From NCBI GenBank assembly GCA_007695095.1, contig REEL01000112.1:1-56734 (forward strand): a stretch of 56,734 bases of DNA, written 5' to 3'. Made by a program: the position numbers and the translations under genes. Position 1 is the first letter of the stretch. The number at the start of each line of letters is the position of its first letter. This document shows, piece by piece, positions 18,901 through 27,721 of this stretch. The notes beneath the pieces are model-generated. The model made no database searches. It saw only the letters and a list, made by a program, of their open reading frames with translations, and was not told the origin of the DNA. The DNA is from Chitinophagaceae bacterium. Lineage in GTDB: Bacteria; Bacteroidota; Bacteroidia; Chitinophagales; REEL01.

Positions 18901-21662
18901 CACCCGGAAATTTTGATGTAACGCTTGTGGTAACAAGTATTCATGGATGTAAAGACACTATTCATGTTACTGACCATACTGTGGTTTTGGGACCTTATGG
19001 TACATTTGATTTCAACCCTCAGCAGGGATGTACCGATTTGGTAGTAGATTTTATTTCATCAACTACGAACACCGTAAGCTGGACTTGGGATTTTGGAGAT
19101 GGGACAGTGATTTATGATACTGATTCTGTAATTCAGCATACCTATCAGAGTGTTGGGAATTACAGCCCTGTTATGATACTTGACGATGGTTTAGGTTGCT
19201 TATTTTCAGTGGAAACTACTGATACGGTAAAAACCGGTAGTCTGACATCAGATTTTGCAGCAAGTACAGAATATTTATGTAAAGAAGGTGAGGTGCATTT
19301 TGGAAGTATAATACAATCTTCTCATTCTCAAATAGATTATTTGTGGGATTTTGGAGATGGAAATACTTCTACAGATGCAAATCCAATTAACTTCTACAGC
19401 ACTCCGGGAATTTATACCGTTAGTCTTATTGTAGACAATGGATTTTGCGCAGATACTATCATCAAACAAAATTTAATAGAGGTAGATCCGGGACCTAATG
19501 TATCATTTTCAGCATCTGATACTGTTTCCTGTGACCCTATGATGGTTCAGTTTACTGATTTAACAATATCAGCTTATGCTATTCAAAGCTGGGAGTGGGA
19601 TTTTGATAATGGTACTATTGATAGCATACCTAACCCTCAGGTTTTCTTTTCTGATACAGGTGTGTATACTGTTTCTTTGACAGTTACTTCTGAAACAGGC
19701 TGCAGCAATACAGAATTTATAGATATAATTATTCATAGTTTGCCGGTAGCATCTGCCGGTAATGATCAGCAAATATGCTTTGGAGATTCAATTGAGCTGA
19801 ACGGAAGCGGTGGAATAATTTATGAATGGTCTTCAACAGGTGGAATGTCTGATCCAAATATTCAGAATCCGGTAGCATTCCCTCAACAAAGTTCGACATA
19901 TAATTTAACGGTAACGGATCAAAACGGATGTCAAAGCTCAACTCATGTAAATGTGATAGTAATGCCATTGCCAACGATAACAGTTAGTCAGGATACTGCT
20001 GTTTGTTTGGGAGAAACTACTGAGTTGATGGTAAGCGGAGCTAATACCTATTTATGGACGCCTTCATCTTCTCTGGATTGTGAAAATTGTCAAAAAGTAA
20101 TTGCTTCTCCAACTTCTACTACTACTTATGTAGTTAAAGGCACAGATTTAAATGGCTGTCAAATGGAAGATTCAGTTACTGTAAACGTGAATCCGATTCC
20201 TGAAGGAATAGTAACAGATAACCAAACGATTTGTATAGGTGAAAGTGTTGAGATTGAAGTGGTTGGCGGAATAACTTATAACTGGCAAAATACAAACGGA
20301 TTGTCCTGCACTACTTGTCCTGATCCGATTGCACAGCCACAGGTTTCTACACAATATTTTCTGGAAACGATAAATGAATTTGGTTGCAGTAGTCTTACTG
20401 ACATTGCAATTGCCGTGAATCCTTTACCGGAGGCAAGCATAATAGCTGATACTGCTATTTGTTTTGGTGAATCAGTTGAATTAACAGTAAGTGGAGGAAC
20501 ATCTTATCAGTGGGATACAACAGTTAGCGGATTGAGTTGCTATGATTGTGAAAATCCTATGGTTACACCACAAGGCACTACTGATTATTATGTGGAGGTA
20601 TTCAACCAGTTCAATTGCAGTGTTCAAAAGGAAGTAAATGTAGTCGTAAATGATAATCCATTTGTTAATATTGAAAGTGGTGCAACTATTTGTGCAGGAG
20701 AAGTATTTGCTCCTACGGTTGACTTTTCTTCAGATATAACCTCATGGAACTGGAATCCGAATGATTACATGAGTGGAAACGGAATTGCAAATACTGAATT
20801 ATTCCCGGAGGTTCCGACACTATTTATAATAGAAGTTGAAAATGAAAATAATTGTACATCTTCAGATAGTGTTTTCGTTGATGTAATAAATAACATAGCC
20901 ACAAATTCAGTTAATTCGCATGCTGTATGTGAAAAAGATATAGTTGAGTTAGAGGTTACATTGCTACAATATTCAGATTTGTCTGAAGTGACTTTTACAT
21001 GGGTTGATGCAGATGGGCAAATAATTAGCAATAATGAGAGTCTTACGGTTTTAGCAGACTATGATAAAGAATATACATTAATTGTTGAAGGTGGAGCTTG
21101 CGTACCTGATACAGTTATGTATGAAGTAATTGCAAACCCGTTACCTTATGTAAGCGCTGGTGAAGACAGACATGTTGTTTCCGGAACTCAAATCACATTA
21201 GACGCTACTTCAGACTCAGAAAATGTAAGTATTGGCTGGTCTGACGGAGTTTTCTGGTCATGTGAGGATTGTAATGGAGAGTGGGTGACTGTTGATGTGC
21301 AAACTACTTATACCACAACGGCCGTAAATGAATTTGGATGTATATCTCAGGATAGCAAAACCATTAAAGTTATTGAAAATTGCGGAGCTGATATCTTCAT
21401 TCCAAATACGTTCACTCCTGATGGAAATGAAATAAATGATAAGTTATATGTGCGAAGTTTAGCTGTTGAAGAAATTAAATTCTTTAGAATTTATGACCGC
21501 TGGGGAAGACTTGTTTTCGAAACAAAAGATTTGAATCAGGGATGGGATGGTCGCTTCAATGGACAGATGATGAATACAGGAGTTTATGTTTTTCAGCTTG
21601 AAGCACTTTGTACAAATGGAATTATAATTCAAAAAGAAGGTAATGTTACCTTACTCAGGTAA
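15957..21662 (+). CDS. Giant secreted PKD-repeat protein with type B T9SS sorting domain
   Basis: Very large (1,901 residues) cell-surface or secreted protein. A signal peptide ends around residue 22 (…SLQAQ). About 15 PKD-like modules follow (roughly 25-1,262), each marked by a variant of WxWDFGDGxTS…NPxHxY and most with a Cys near the start and a Cys in an 'NGC' near the end, suggesting one disulfide per module. Next come several Ig-like repeats (about 1,267-1,640) with ICxGExxxL and many with CxxC pairs. The last ~90 residues, from IFIPNTFTPDGNEINDKL to the end, are a gliding-motility type C-terminal domain, the type B signal for type IX secretion. The function is probably adhesion or matrix, but no ligand can be inferred. 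It is monocistronic and followed by a strong terminator. Confidence 0.92.
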   Translation: MIRITIYAVMLLFSVSTISLQAQVVADFTANKSAACSPLVVQFTDNSQGNITSWFWNFGNGNTSTQQNPGAIYIQSGDYHVTLIVSDGNVSDTIVKTDFISVYYPPQTEFTVDALSGCAPMTVNFQDLSVAGSSNIQNWAWNFSDGGDSYSQNPTHTFTQPGTYDVTLMVFDANGCQHSVTYTDYITVNPEPVADFVSDINNSCIAPLSVNFTNLSTGNNLTYHWDFGNGQTTSVETPSMTYNQQGNYTVNLTVTDSDGCISSVSKSNFINIEEFTADFESDLTNVCIGETVSFTNLSNLPANDFIWDFGNGETSTAENPQIVYNLPGTYTVSMIATTPGGCIDTIVYANYIEVSAPQAINISLSDIFSCQTPLTVNFTSDAPAGSQLNWDFGDGTTSNDLNPVHTYTQYGEFDVSLEVTNPNNCSVLVNYDTPVVITAPVGDFVADTTMGCVPLDVNFTSTTTAVPDITSWEWDFGDGNTSTDEHPVHTYATEGIFHVSLIITNDNGCSDTIVKNNYVRAGNQPTANFEATPLVSCINSPISFTNLSDSANIYFWGFGDGGFSNLIEPVYTYSDTGYFDVTLIALNNGCPDTLILEDYIYIYPPLADFSYTLNCSDPYTVVFTDNSFAPDSWNWSFGDGSVSTDISPVHTFFNTGTYTITLETGHSPSGCMDQISYNITIAEPIADFHAIETEGCAPFNFDLQDDSQDAVSWLWLVDGMTSTQQNPQFTISTPGSYDVRLIIEDINGCKDTIVKNEYIVVNGPVADFTATPTQGCAPLDVQFEDNSTPYMGNITQWGWDFGDGNTGTGPFPLHTYQNSGSYTVSLTVVDDNGCSHTSTKNYFIEPTFPEPDFTFDNTSCTATPVSFQNTSNGTGLSYFWNFGDGNTSTDTNPTHLYSVEGIYSVSLTVTDVNGCDSTLTIQNAINISNPIASFTADTTFSPCPPLLVNFEDQSTGDIVAWNWNFGDGKTSNLENPTHVYLTPGNFDVTLVVTSIHGCKDTIHVTDHTVVLGPYGTFDFNPQQGCTDLVVDFISSTTNTVSWTWDFGDGTVIYDTDSVIQHTYQSVGNYSPVMILDDGLGCLFSVETTDTVKTGSLTSDFAASTEYLCKEGEVHFGSIIQSSHSQIDYLWDFGDGNTSTDANPINFYSTPGIYTVSLIVDNGFCADTIIKQNLIEVDPGPNVSFSASDTVSCDPMMVQFTDLTISAYAIQSWEWDFDNGTIDSIPNPQVFFSDTGVYTVSLTVTSETGCSNTEFIDIIIHSLPVASAGNDQQICFGDSIELNGSGGIIYEWSSTGGMSDPNIQNPVAFPQQSSTYNLTVTDQNGCQSSTHVNVIVMPLPTITVSQDTAVCLGETTELMVSGANTYLWTPSSSLDCENCQKVIASPTSTTTYVVKGTDLNGCQMEDSVTVNVNPIPEGIVTDNQTICIGESVEIEVVGGITYNWQNTNGLSCTTCPDPIAQPQVSTQYFLETINEFGCSSLTDIAIAVNPLPEASIIADTAICFGESVELTVSGGTSYQWDTTVSGLSCYDCENPMVTPQGTTDYYVEVFNQFNCSVQKEVNVVVNDNPFVNIESGATICAGEVFAPTVDFSSDITSWNWNPNDYMSGNGIANTELFPEVPTLFIIEVENENNCTSSDSVFVDVINNIATNSVNSHAVCEKDIVELEVTLLQYSDLSEVTFTWVDADGQIISNNESLTVLADYDKEYTLIVEGGACVPDTVMYEVIANPLPYVSAGEDRHVVSGTQITLDATSDSENVSIGWSDGVFWSCEDCNGEWVTVDVQTTYTTTAVNEFGCISQDSKTIKVIENCGADIFIPNTFTPDGNEINDKLYVRSLAVEEIKFFRIYDRWGRLVFETKDLNQGWDGRFNGQMMNTGVYVFQLEALCTNGIIIQKEGNVTLLR

Positions 21663-21705
21663 CTCAAGATACTATTTTGGTTGATAGTAGTTTTGGTTAA
21701 GTAAG

Positions 21706-21729
21706 GCAGGCTTGAAATTTCAAGCCTGC
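21706..21729 (+). terminator. Rho-independent terminator after the PKD-repeat gene
   Basis: GCAGGCTTGA and TCAAGCCTGC form a perfect 10-bp stem with an AATT loop, followed by TTTTCTTCTTTTT. It lies 44 bp after the stop codon. Confidence 0.9.
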
Positions 21730-21776
21730 TTTTCTTCTTTTTGAACTTTTTTTAAGCATATAAAGTTAAAGGTGTT

Positions 21777-22229
21777 ATGAAAATTGCCCAAAGCATATCT
21801 GTGTTGTTTTTGGCCTTTATGTTGATTTTTTCAACTACGGGTTTAGCAATTTATACGCATTATTGTAATGCAAAAAATACCGCTACTGCCAATTTATTTC
21901 AGGAAGCTAAATGTTGCGGTACCTCTCATAGTCAGCATAAAGCAATTAGTTGCTGTTCTGAATCCGAAACACATGACTCTACAGAAAATATAAGTAATCA
22001 ACAATGCTGCGAACACAATCTAAACTTCGTAAAAGTTGATTCAGAGTTTTTGATTACTAAAAAATCACATTTATCTTCAGATGATATGCCGATTAAATTC
22101 GGTTTTGTTTTAAATATTCTTTCCGAGAACAAGCATTCAGAGAAAAATATTTCTACCACTTACCATGGACCTCTGCTATACGTCAACAGCAGGGATATTT
22201 TACAATTAACTTCAGTTCTGCTTATTTGA
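21777..22229 (+). CDS. Cys/His-rich HYC_CC_PP-type small secreted protein
   Basis: 150-residue protein with an N-terminal signal peptide or anchor (about 1-25). A likely metal-binding region follows: HYC (28-30), then CC pairs at 46-47, 59-60 and 77-78, with several His between them (for example HSQH, 51-54). This matches the Bacteroidota HYC_CC_PP family as I remember it, whose members sit next to TonB receptor and HMA genes. Here exactly those two genes follow. A role in periplasmic metal binding, probably copper, is inferred from residues and neighbours and is not proven. The 144 bp after it contain no clear promoter or terminator. Confidence 0.75.
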   Translation: MKIAQSISVLFLAFMLIFSTTGLAIYTHYCNAKNTATANLFQEAKCCGTSHSQHKAISCCSESETHDSTENISNQQCCEHNLNFVKVDSEFLITKKSHLSSDDMPIKFGFVLNILSENKHSEKNISTTYHGPLLYVNSRDILQLTSVLLI

Positions 22230-22373
22230 TAAAGTATTTATAAGTTAAAGTACTGTGTAGTAATCTTTTTTATGTAAAGGAAAACACTACAGGTAATTAA
22301 GCTATTTAAATGCATTTTATTAAATTTAATATTTTGATACGCTAGATAAGCGTGTTAATCATAAAAACAGAAA

Positions 22374-24608
22374 ATGAAGACGTATAAATATTTATTAATT
22401 TTTTTAGCAACCATTGTAACCCTGGAGGTGAGTAGTCAGCAGATTACGGGTAATATAAAAGTGGTTGATGCCGGAGAGCAGTCCCCGGCAACCGGTGCAA
22501 ATATTTTTTTACCGGATTTAAGCAGAGGAACAGCAGCTGATGATGAGGGTAATTTTAAATTAGAGTTACCAAAAACCTCTGTTCCCGAATTTTTTATCGT
22601 AAGTTTTATCGGTTTTGAAAACGATACTTTTGCATTGGAAAAAGATAAATTTTACGAGATTTTATTGGATAAATCTACTTCCATTGCTGAGGTTACCGTC
22701 AGAACGAGCACTCCACCTACTTTTACGGCAGTATACAGACCAATTAACAGAGTAACAATCAGCGAAAGGGAGTTGCAAAAAGCAGCTTGTTGCAATTTGG
22801 CTGAAAGTTTTGAGACCAATCCAACAGTAGATATCAGCTACAGTGATGCAGTTTCTGGAGCACGCAAAATTCAAATGTTAGGTTTGGATGGGAAGTATGT
22901 TCAGATTGGTTTTGAAAATATTCCTATAGGAGACGGGCTTAACTATACTTATGGTTTAACACATATACCCGGTCCCTGGTTGGATAATATTCACATTACC
23001 AAAGGGGCGGGCTCGGTTTATCATGGATTTAATGCCATGACCGGTCAGATTATGCTGGATTTTAAAAGACCTGAGCGAGTAGAAGACCCTTTATACTTTA
23101 ATGCGTATGTAGATCATTCCAGCAGAACAGAAGCGAATGTCTTGCTACACCGTAACTTTGGACATAAATGGTCCGGTTTGGTTTTGTTTCATGGAAATTA
23201 CAATTTTCTGAGAATGGACATGAATGGAAACAACTTCATGGATATGCCTTTAAACAGACAGCTTAATATAATGAATCGCTGGACTTATGATTCACATGAC
23301 AGGATTTTATGGCAATTTGGTGTTTCCGGTGTAATTGAAGACAGACAGGGTGGAGAGATGGACTTTAGAAAAGATGAACATCTTGGAACAGATGAATATT
23401 ATGGTATTGTAATCGATCACCAAAAATATAGTGCATTTTCCAAATTGGCTTATTTATTTCCGGAGAAACCTTATAAAAGCATAGGCTGGATTGCCCGGGC
23501 AAATTATTTGAAGCAGAATTCGGTTTTTGGATTAAAAGAGCATAATGGTGAGCAGATAAGTCTGTATCAAAATTTAGTCTATCAAAGTATAATTTCCAAT
23601 ACAAATCATGTTATACGTACCGGAACATCTTTACAGGCTGACTTTTATAATGAGAGTTATGCGGACAGATTGAATGAAAATGAGTTTGAATATGATAACT
23701 CGTATATTATTCCGGGCGTATTTGCAGAGTATACCTATACTTTTTTAGATCAGTTTAGTTTGGTGGCAGGCTTGAGAGCTGATTATTTTGAGCAGCAAGG
23801 AATAAAACCGACTCCAAGGATTCATTTAAGATATCAGCCATTAGAAAGAACAACTATCAGGTTATCAGCAGGTACTGGTTGGAGAATCCCATATTTTATT
23901 CCTGAAAATTTAAACTTTATGGCTACCTCTAAAATAATTGAACTTCCGGGAGTGTTGAGACCTGAAGAAAGCAGAAATTATGGTATCAGCCTTCATCAAT
24001 CGTTTAATATGTTGGAAAGACCGGCCTATTTTTCTGTAGATTTCTACAGGACTGATTTTGACTTCAGATGGTTGACAAACTGGGATGAAGATCCTGACAA
24101 ACTAGTTTTTACGCCACTTGAAAATGCTTCATATGCGAATAGTTTTCAGGCTGAGCTTTTCTTTGAACCAATTGAAAATCTGGAGTTGAAGATAGCCTAC
24201 AAATGGGATGATGTAAAAGTAAAGTTGGATGATAGCTATGTAGCAGAAACTTTTGTTCCTAAGCATCAGGGGCTTTTTAATCTTTCTTATAGTACTGCAT
24301 TTGATCGCTGGCAGTTTGATTTCACTACAAAACTCAATGGCTCTATGAGATTACCTGATTGGGATGAAGAATCAGATGTTGCTGCCTACCAAAACTATTC
24401 ACCGGTATTTACTACCTTTAATTCTCAGATTACCCATCGCTTGAGAAAGTTAGATATTTATGTTGGAGCAGAAAATATAGGTAATTTTAAGCAAAAAGAT
24501 CCGGTTATTGGATATGAAGAGCCTTTTGGTAAGGATTTTGATGCTACACAAGTGTGGGGTCCTGTATTCGGAGCAAAAATTTATGCGGGTATTCGCTTAA
24601 CACTTTAA
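22374..24608 (+). CDS. TonB-dependent receptor, probable metal (copper) uptake
   Basis: Outer-membrane active transporter of 744 residues. A signal peptide (about 1-22) is followed by a carboxypeptidase-regulatory-like beta-sandwich (about 23-100), then a plug domain from about 120 and a C-terminal 22-stranded barrel. The plug begins with an unusual Cys-Cys (139-140, in KAACCNLAESFETNP), and RKIQMLGLDG follows. This cysteine-containing plug occurs in a receptor subfamily I associate with metal modules. Flanking genes encode a Cys/His-rich protein and an HMA protein 14 bp downstream, so metal uptake is the best guess. The substrate is not determined by sequence. Confidence 0.85.
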   Translation: MKTYKYLLIFLATIVTLEVSSQQITGNIKVVDAGEQSPATGANIFLPDLSRGTAADDEGNFKLELPKTSVPEFFIVSFIGFENDTFALEKDKFYEILLDKSTSIAEVTVRTSTPPTFTAVYRPINRVTISERELQKAACCNLAESFETNPTVDISYSDAVSGARKIQMLGLDGKYVQIGFENIPIGDGLNYTYGLTHIPGPWLDNIHITKGAGSVYHGFNAMTGQIMLDFKRPERVEDPLYFNAYVDHSSRTEANVLLHRNFGHKWSGLVLFHGNYNFLRMDMNGNNFMDMPLNRQLNIMNRWTYDSHDRILWQFGVSGVIEDRQGGEMDFRKDEHLGTDEYYGIVIDHQKYSAFSKLAYLFPEKPYKSIGWIARANYLKQNSVFGLKEHNGEQISLYQNLVYQSIISNTNHVIRTGTSLQADFYNESYADRLNENEFEYDNSYIIPGVFAEYTYTFLDQFSLVAGLRADYFEQQGIKPTPRIHLRYQPLERTTIRLSAGTGWRIPYFIPENLNFMATSKIIELPGVLRPEESRNYGISLHQSFNMLERPAYFSVDFYRTDFDFRWLTNWDEDPDKLVFTPLENASYANSFQAELFFEPIENLELKIAYKWDDVKVKLDDSYVAETFVPKHQGLFNLSYSTAFDRWQFDFTTKLNGSMRLPDWDEESDVAAYQNYSPVFTTFNSQITHRLRKLDIYVGAENIGNFKQKDPVIGYEEPFGKDFDATQVWGPVFGAKIYAGIRLTL

Positions 24609-24622
24609 AATTAAAAAAAATT

Positions 24623-24976
24623 ATGAAAAAATTATTAAAATATTCGGCTTTTACATTATTTTTTATTATTATGTACTCTACAAGTTTACAAGCGCAGAGA
24701 AATGTTGCAGAAGTAGATATAAAGAGTTCTGTATTATGCAAAACTTGTGAAAAAATTATATTAGAAGCATTGGCTTTTGAACGGGGAGTTCGTTCAGCAG
24801 AAGTTGATATTGAAAATAAAATTATTACTGTACGTTATAATGAACGCAGAACAGATATTGATCAGATTAGAGAAGCCATTTCTAAAGTCGGTTATGATGC
24901 CGACCATGTAAAGGCTGATGCTGAGGCATATAAAAATTTACCTTTTTGTTGCAAAATAGAAAGTGGTGTACACTAA
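24623..24976 (+). CDS. Secreted heavy-metal-associated (HMA) domain protein
   Basis: 117-residue periplasmic protein. A signal peptide ends near residue 25 (SLQAQ), and the rest is one ferredoxin-like HMA fold. The metal site CxxC is C39-K-T-C42, lacking the usual GMT lead. A second Cys pair, C109-C110, is near the C-terminus. The pattern 'ISKVGYDAD' is typical of HMA domains. It is likely a metallochaperone that accepts or delivers the ion handled by the receptor just upstream (14-bp gap, same operon). I chose the ATG at 24623 because it begins the signal peptide. An upstream in-frame ATG lies inside the receptor gene. Confidence 0.85.
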   Translation: MKKLLKYSAFTLFFIIMYSTSLQAQRNVAEVDIKSSVLCKTCEKIILEALAFERGVRSAEVDIENKIITVRYNERRTDIDQIREAISKVGYDADHVKADAEAYKNLPFCCKIESGVH

Positions 24977-25110
24977 ATTGACAATAGTGTCTGATAGAAT
25001 GTGTAAAGATATTTTTTGGAAAGAACTTAAATTCTGCTAATTTGTTATAAATTTAGCGTCTGTTGCATTTAGTAATGGAAAGAATTTAGTATTAAAAGGA
25101 CAATTATTTT

Positions 25111-27666
25111 ATGGAAGCAAAATTTTCACCAAAGGTTAAAGAAGTAATAACCTATAGCAGGGAGGAAGCACTCAGGCTTGGTCATGACTATATTGGCATT
25201 GAGCACCTGGTGTTGGGATTAATCAGGGAAGGAGAATGCTTAGCAATAAGGATTCTGAAAAATCTTGATAAAGACTTGGTTAAACTTAGAAGAGATATAG
25301 AAAATGCAATAAACGGTAAGATATCAAAATCTGTTTATAACGCCAGCAGTTTGCCACTAACAAAGCAAGCTGAAAAAGTATTGAAAATTACGGTGCTGGA
25401 AGCAAAAGTTATGAAAAGTGAGTTGATTGGAACCGAACATTTGTTTTTATCTATTTTAAAAAATAAGGATAACGTAGCGGTACAAATTATGGATAATCAA
25501 AGTATTGGCTACGATGAATTCAAGGAGGAGTTAGATTTTCTGAAAGATGACTTTACGGATAGCATGTCTAATGATCCGCCGGATGACGATCCTTTTGATG
25601 AAGAATCAAAATCCAGAAAGCCTGGTGGGTTTGGAAGTAGTGAGCCACGTAAAGGTGGTGCTAAGTCCCGGACTCCGGTTTTAGATAATTTTGGCAGAGA
25701 TGTTACCAAGTTGGCAGAAGATGACAATTTAGATCCTATTGTTGGACGGGAGACTGAAATAGAAAGAGTTTCTCAGATATTGAGTAGAAGAAAAAAGAAT
25801 AATCCAATATTAATTGGTGAGCCGGGTGTTGGTAAAACGGCAATTGTCGAAGGCCTTGCACTAAGAATAGTTCAGAGAAAGGTTTCAAGAGTACTTTTTG
25901 ATAAGCGAATTGTTATGCTCGATTTAGCTGCATTAGTAGCCGGAACGAAATACAGAGGACAGTTTGAAGAGCGCATGAAAGCTATCATGAATGAGTTGGA
26001 GAAAAACAAGGATGTAATTCTTTTTATAGATGAGATTCATACGATAGTAGGTGCAGGTGGAGCTACCGGTTCACTGGATGCTTCTAATATTTTCAAACCG
26101 GCTTTGGCCCGTGGAGATTTACAATGCATAGGAGCTTCAACCTTGGATGAATATCGTCAATACATAGAAAAAGATGGTGCTTTAGATCGTAGATTCCAAA
26201 AGGTTATTGTAGATCCGCCTTCTCCGGAAGAAACGGAACATATACTTACCAATATTCAAAATAAGTATGAAGATTATCATAATGTAACTTACTCTCCGGA
26301 ATCGATTAAAAATTGTGTTTCATTGAGTAACCGCTACATTACCGATCGATTTTTACCGGATAAGGCTATTGATGTTATGGATGAAGCGGGTGCCAGAGTG
26401 CATCTAAAAAATATTCACGTTCCCAAGAATATTGTAGAATTGGAAGCAAAGATTGAGGACGTGAAAGTGGAAAAAACAAAAGTGGTAAAAAGTCAGCGCT
26501 ATGAAGAAGCGGCAGAACTAAGAGATAAGGAGAAAAAACTGCTTGAAGAGCTCACCAATGCTAAGAAAGAATGGGAAGAAGAGGCTAAGACTAAGAAGTA
26601 TCCGGTAAGTGAAGAAGATATTGCAGAAGTAATTGCAATGATGACAGGTATACCTGTTAAGCGTGTGGCTCAAAGTGAAAGTGCGAAGTTGTTGCACATG
26701 AAAGATGATTTGAAAGCTGAAGTCATCGGACAGGATGACGCTATTCAGAAAGTTACTAAAGCTATACAGCGTAACAGAGTTGGATTAAAAGATCCAAAAA
26801 AACCTATCGGTAGCTTTATTTTTCTCGGACCAACCGGTGTTGGGAAAACAGAGTTAGCCAGAGCATTATCCAGATATTTATTTGATTCAGAAGATTCTCT
26901 TATCAGAATTGATATGAGTGAGTATATGGAGAAATTTTCAATTTCAAGATTAATTGGAGCTCCTCCGGGATATGTTGGTTATGAAGAAGGCGGACAATTA
27001 ACGGAAAAAGTTCGTAGAAAACCTTACTCAGTAATATTATTGGATGAAATTGAAAAAGCACACCCGGATGTTTACAATATCTTATTGCAAGTATTGGACG
27101 ATGGTATGCTTACAGACGGGTTAGGTAGAAAAGTAGATTTCAAAAATACCTTGATAATTATGACTTCAAATATTGGAGTAAGACAACTTAAGGATTTTGG
27201 AACCGGTGTTGGATTTACAACATCTGCTCAGGTTACCAGTACAGAAGATGTTTCAAGAGGTATTATTGAAAAAGCCCTGAAACGGACTTTTGCACCGGAA
27301 TTTTTAAATAGAATTGATGATGTAGTAATCTTTAATTCACTAGATGAAGGACACATTTTGCAAGTTATAGATATCGTTCTTAAAGATGTTTATAAGAGAA
27401 TTGAGTCTATCGGCTACAAATTGAAAATTTCTGATGAAGCTAAAAAGTTTTTAGTTAGAAAAGGTTATGATCCGCAGTATGGCGCCAGACCTTTACATAG
27501 AGCAATTCAAAAATACCTGGAAGATCCTTTGGCAGAAGAAATTTTACATGCCAAAATAAAAGAAGGACATGTTTTTCATATAGAGTATGATAAAAAACAG
27601 GAAAGTCTTATCATTTCTGCCAAGGCTACGAGAAAGAAAACTCAAAAACCTTCGGATAGTAAGTAA
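25111..27666 (+). CDS. clpC: ATP-dependent Clp protease ATPase ClpC
   Basis: AAA+ unfoldase that feeds proteins to ClpP. The Clp_R double repeat is at about 4-145, followed by an acidic linker. The first AAA+ domain has Walker A GEPGVGKT at 236-243. A UVR-type coiled coil lies around 445-490, and the second AAA+ domain has Walker A GPTGVGKT at 573-580. The C-terminal D2-small domain ends in a basic tail. The N-domain plus UVR motif distinguishes it from ClpA and ClpB. Length is 851 residues. It is followed by a strong terminator. Confidence 0.97.
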   Translation: MEAKFSPKVKEVITYSREEALRLGHDYIGIEHLVLGLIREGECLAIRILKNLDKDLVKLRRDIENAINGKISKSVYNASSLPLTKQAEKVLKITVLEAKVMKSELIGTEHLFLSILKNKDNVAVQIMDNQSIGYDEFKEELDFLKDDFTDSMSNDPPDDDPFDEESKSRKPGGFGSSEPRKGGAKSRTPVLDNFGRDVTKLAEDDNLDPIVGRETEIERVSQILSRRKKNNPILIGEPGVGKTAIVEGLALRIVQRKVSRVLFDKRIVMLDLAALVAGTKYRGQFEERMKAIMNELEKNKDVILFIDEIHTIVGAGGATGSLDASNIFKPALARGDLQCIGASTLDEYRQYIEKDGALDRRFQKVIVDPPSPEETEHILTNIQNKYEDYHNVTYSPESIKNCVSLSNRYITDRFLPDKAIDVMDEAGARVHLKNIHVPKNIVELEAKIEDVKVEKTKVVKSQRYEEAAELRDKEKKLLEELTNAKKEWEEEAKTKKYPVSEEDIAEVIAMMTGIPVKRVAQSESAKLLHMKDDLKAEVIGQDDAIQKVTKAIQRNRVGLKDPKKPIGSFIFLGPTGVGKTELARALSRYLFDSEDSLIRIDMSEYMEKFSISRLIGAPPGYVGYEEGGQLTEKVRRKPYSVILLDEIEKAHPDVYNILLQVLDDGMLTDGLGRKVDFKNTLIIMTSNIGVRQLKDFGTGVGFTTSAQVTSTEDVSRGIIEKALKRTFAPEFLNRIDDVVIFNSLDEGHILQVIDIVLKDVYKRIESIGYKLKISDEAKKFLVRKGYDPQYGARPLHRAIQKYLEDPLAEEILHAKIKEGHVFHIEYDKKQESLIISAKATRKKTQKPSDSK

Positions 27667-27688
27667 AGACCTTTTAGATAATGATTTT

Positions 27689-27718
27689 AAAGGGAGATGT
27701 GATTTCACATCTCCCTTT
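27689..27718. terminator. Bidirectional terminator between clpC and the mscS-type gene
   Basis: AAAGGGAGATGTGA (27689-27702) and TCACATCTCCCTTT (27705-27718) are perfectly complementary. The hairpin is followed by T8 on the plus strand and by a short T run on the minus strand. It sits between the two convergent stop codons. Confidence 0.92.
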
Positions 27719-27721
27719 TTT

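Noticed and set aside
15957-21662. Phage tail, toxin or polymorphic-toxin interpretation of the giant repeat protein
   Set aside because: There is no toxin domain, no RHS repeats and no immunity gene. The PKD repeats and the type B T9SS tail explain it fully.
22339-22353. Small inverted repeat ACGCT-AGATA-AGCGT upstream of the TonB receptor as a metal-regulator operator
   Set aside because: A 5-bp stem in AT-rich DNA is likely by chance, and no regulator gene is adjacent.
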